This document shows positions 6,026-7,828 of a stretch of 7,828 bases of DNA, piece after piece; positions within the stretch are counted from its first letter, which is position 1; every line of letters begins with the position of its first letter. The position numbers and the translations under genes were made by a program. The DNA comes from Hydrogenothermaceae bacterium (GTDB lineage Bacteria; Aquificota; Aquificia; Aquificales; Hydrogenothermaceae), in assembly GCA_026985705.1 (NCBI GenBank), contig JALSPY010000246.1, positions 1 through 7,828 of the forward strand, in the 5' to 3' direction. The notes under the pieces are model-generated. The model was given only the letters and a program-made list of their open reading frames with translations. It ran no database searches and was not told the origin of the DNA.

Positions 6026-6043
6026 ATCTTAATATTTTTCTGT

Positions 6044-6063
6044 TATGATTTGAGAATTCAAAT
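6044..6063 (+). promoter_or_regulatory. Promoter -10 box with overlapping operator-like palindrome
   Basis: TGTTATGAT is an extended -10 box (TATGAT at 6044-6049) with a poor -35. The inverted repeat ATTTGA-gaat-TCAAAT (6048-6063) covers the end of the -10 box and the predicted start point near 6056. A protein bound there would block transcription, so this is a plausible operator for the SWIM gene. The regulator is unknown. Confidence 0.4.
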
Positions 6064-6072
6064 GATTACAAA

Positions 6073-7755
6073 ATGGAAGAATTTTTATCTGCTATAGAGA
6101 GATTTTTAATAAACACACCACTAAAAATTTATTCAAAGGGACTGAGTATAAAAAATAAAAATCTTATAGAGTTTGTTTACAAAATTGGAGATATTATAAA
6201 AGCTTATGTAAAAAGTGAGAATTTATACTTTAAAGACAGATATAAAGTTGTCATAAAATTTAATAAAAGTTATTCCATCATTGAGGACAGTAGTTGTGAA
6301 TGTCCTTACTATCTAGAATATGGAAAAACATGTAAACATATAGTTGCAAGCTTACTGTATCTAAAAGATATTTTAAGGGATAAAAATAAAGAAATAACAA
6401 TTGATAATTTTCTAAAAAGTTTATCTCCTGAAGAAAAAGATAATCTTTTAAAAGATTTAATAATATTCAACCAGACAATTTATGATGAATTAATGGAAAG
6501 ATTTAATATAAAAATTATTCTTTTTGAAAAGAAGGGAGATATTTTTAACGAAAATATAGAAAGGAAATATAGAAATCTCTTTAAAAACATATTTAGCAAT
6601 CTTATAAATAGTATATCTAAATATGGAAATTGGTATATAGATGAAGGATTAGAAGACTTTGAAGCACTATACAAAATGAAAGAGATTTTTAACAGTATAA
6701 CTACTATAAAAGAAAAATTTATATTTTTAAAAATATTTTTTAAAAATTATTTAGATTTAATATATCTAGATGAAGATATTTTTTACAACATAAATGATTA
6801 TTTTTTAGATAGCATAAATAAATTCTTTATTGAAAGATTTAAAGAAATTTCTAAAGAAGAGGAAATTAGAAAAAAAGTTTTAGAATTCATATGTAGAGAG
6901 TTAAATTTTAATATATATCCAGAGTTTGACGAAGTATCTCTGTTTAAAACTATGTTGGAGGTTGCAGAGGATAGAGAAGATTATGAAATTTTACATAACT
7001 GTTTAAAGTTTTATAATATAGAAAATTTAGAAATATTAACTCCAATATACAAAGTTTTAGATATTAGCAAATACTTAAAGATTGTTAAAGATAATAAATA
7101 TACATCTTCCTATATACAGAGAGATTATGTAGATTATCTTATCAAGAATAGGGCTTCAAAGGAAGACATAAAATACTTTCTGTATGATATTAAAGACAGT
7201 ATCAAAAGTAAAGAAAATCTAGAATACTTTTTAAAACTAGATAAAGAAATAGTAGATATAATTTTAAAAAAAGCGTTTTATAGAAAGTTGATTACAGAAT
7301 TTTACGAGCTAAAATACTTGAAAGATTTAAAGGATTTACTTAGTGAAGGAGATTGGAAAACTGAAGCTTTAAGATTGGAAAAGAAATTGTTAAAGACACC
7401 AATTTATCTTATAGGTTTTTATATCTTTGAAGGGAATTTAGATTATGCAATAAAAACTTTAAAAAATCTGAAGTTTGAAACTTTAGGTGATGCCCTTGTT
7501 AGATATATGGAATATTTTAGAAATGAAAAGTATATAAAAGATTTTGCAAGTATGTTATATGAGTATGTAGTTTATGCCATTAATTTAAGAAAAAATAGAG
7601 AAAGCTATACAAGGACTATGGATTATCTAGAACAGTTTTTAAAATTTCCAGAGTTTAGGATATATATTTTAGAAATATTAAATAGACTAAAGGAAAAATA
7701 CCCTAAGAGATATGCTTTACATGAAGAGATAGAAAAACTTCTGGAAAGAATATAA
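6073..7755 (+). CDS. SWIM zinc-finger protein with long helical C-terminal region
   Basis: Residues 75-89 hold a SWIM finger, C75-E-C77-x9-C87-K-H89, preceded by beta-rich sequence and followed by HIVASLLYL, as in the family. SWIM fingers bind nucleic acid or protein and occur in bacteria either fused to or beside SNF2-type helicases, or in stand-alone proteins. The segment after it (FLKSLSPEEKDNLLKDLI, 113-130) resembles the helix that follows the finger in stand-alone bacterial SWIM proteins. The remaining 400 residues are rich in Lys, Glu, Ile, Leu and aromatic residues and appear all-helical, possibly as a repeat scaffold. I see no catalytic motif. No ribosome site is visible before the ATG. 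One sampled line of the gene (6601-6660) has 14 G/C in 60, against 23 in 60 for a petB line (4321-4380), hinting at different history or weak constraint. Its substrate is unknown. Confidence 0.75.
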   Translation: MEEFLSAIERFLINTPLKIYSKGLSIKNKNLIEFVYKIGDIIKAYVKSENLYFKDRYKVVIKFNKSYSIIEDSSCECPYYLEYGKTCKHIVASLLYLKDILRDKNKEITIDNFLKSLSPEEKDNLLKDLIIFNQTIYDELMERFNIKIILFEKKGDIFNENIERKYRNLFKNIFSNLINSISKYGNWYIDEGLEDFEALYKMKEIFNSITTIKEKFIFLKIFFKNYLDLIYLDEDIFYNINDYFLDSINKFFIERFKEISKEEEIRKKVLEFICRELNFNIYPEFDEVSLFKTMLEVAEDREDYEILHNCLKFYNIENLEILTPIYKVLDISKYLKIVKDNKYTSSYIQRDYVDYLIKNRASKEDIKYFLYDIKDSIKSKENLEYFLKLDKEIVDIILKKAFYRKLITEFYELKYLKDLKDLLSEGDWKTEALRLEKKLLKTPIYLIGFYIFEGNLDYAIKTLKNLKFETLGDALVRYMEYFRNEKYIKDFASMLYEYVVYAINLRKNRESYTRTMDYLEQFLKFPEFRIYILEILNRLKEKYPKRYALHEEIEKLLERI

Positions 7756-7779
7756 TTATGTAGAGTGTTTTTTTGTTTG

Positions 7780-7791
7780 TGTAAATTTACA
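7780..7791. repeat. Perfect 12-bp palindrome TGTAAATTTACA with a distal TTTACACA arm
   Basis: The palindrome lies 25 nt after the SWIM stop. TGTGTAAA (7778-7785) is also complementary to TTTACACA (7815-7822). A run of seven T residues lies at 7768-7774. It may be an operator for the next gene, just outside the window, or part of a terminator. I cannot assign a regulator. Confidence 0.35.
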
Positions 7792-7828
7792 ATACAAAGT
7801 AATTTAGAAACATTTTTACACAGTTTTG

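Noticed and set aside
6480..6674. Minus-strand 64-codon frame
   Set aside because: It is antisense to the SWIM gene, and its Ser/Phe/Ile-rich composition is what the complement of Lys/Glu/Asn-rich AT codons gives.

Overview
The window is AT-rich DNA from a bacterium that respires with a naphthoquinone pool. The best guess is a thermophilic Aquificota of the Hydrogenothermaceae (Sulfurihydrogenibium-like). This rests on low GC, compact genes, a nuoG that starts its own transcript, and a Rieske / fused cytochrome b / two-haem cytochrome c operon of the type shared by Aquificota and Campylobacterota. A low-GC campylobacterote is the main alternative. The genus is an inference, not read from the sequence.

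Layout. Positions 1-1690 (minus strand) hold the first 563 codons of nuoG, the iron-sulfur subunit of complex I; its 3' end lies beyond the left edge. Positions 1691-2075 hold no convincing gene but are full of structure: nested inverted repeats (1771-1934), a terminator-like hairpin that competes with them (1776-1801), a compact GC hairpin (1947-1961) and a promoter-like sequence (2006-2034). Together they look like a structured leader or small RNA upstream of nuoG. Next on the minus strand are a 69-residue DUF1858-like protein and, just upstream of it and only 5 nt away, a 58-residue membrane peptide. From a shared divergent promoter region (2468-2579) the plus strand carries rlmB, a 23S rRNA 2'-O-methyltransferase. 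The petABC operon (3420-5994) follows, encoding the Rieske protein, cytochrome b and a cytochrome c1 whose haem domain is tandemly duplicated. The last gene (6073-7755) is a 560-residue, very AT-rich SWIM zinc-finger protein with its own promoter and a palindrome at its start site.

How the genes work together. NuoG belongs to the entry complex that reduces the quinone pool. PetABC re-oxidises quinol and passes electrons to a c-type carrier while moving protons. One window therefore holds parts of both ends of a quinone-linked chain. RlmB modifies the ribosome and the SWIM protein probably binds nucleic acid or protein; neither has an evident link to respiration.

No wholly new defence or mobile system is visible. 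The observations most worth following are the structured, possibly switching RNA element upstream of nuoG, the eight-cysteine double ferredoxin module in NuoG, and the duplicated c1 domain with a PPDLS signature in each half.
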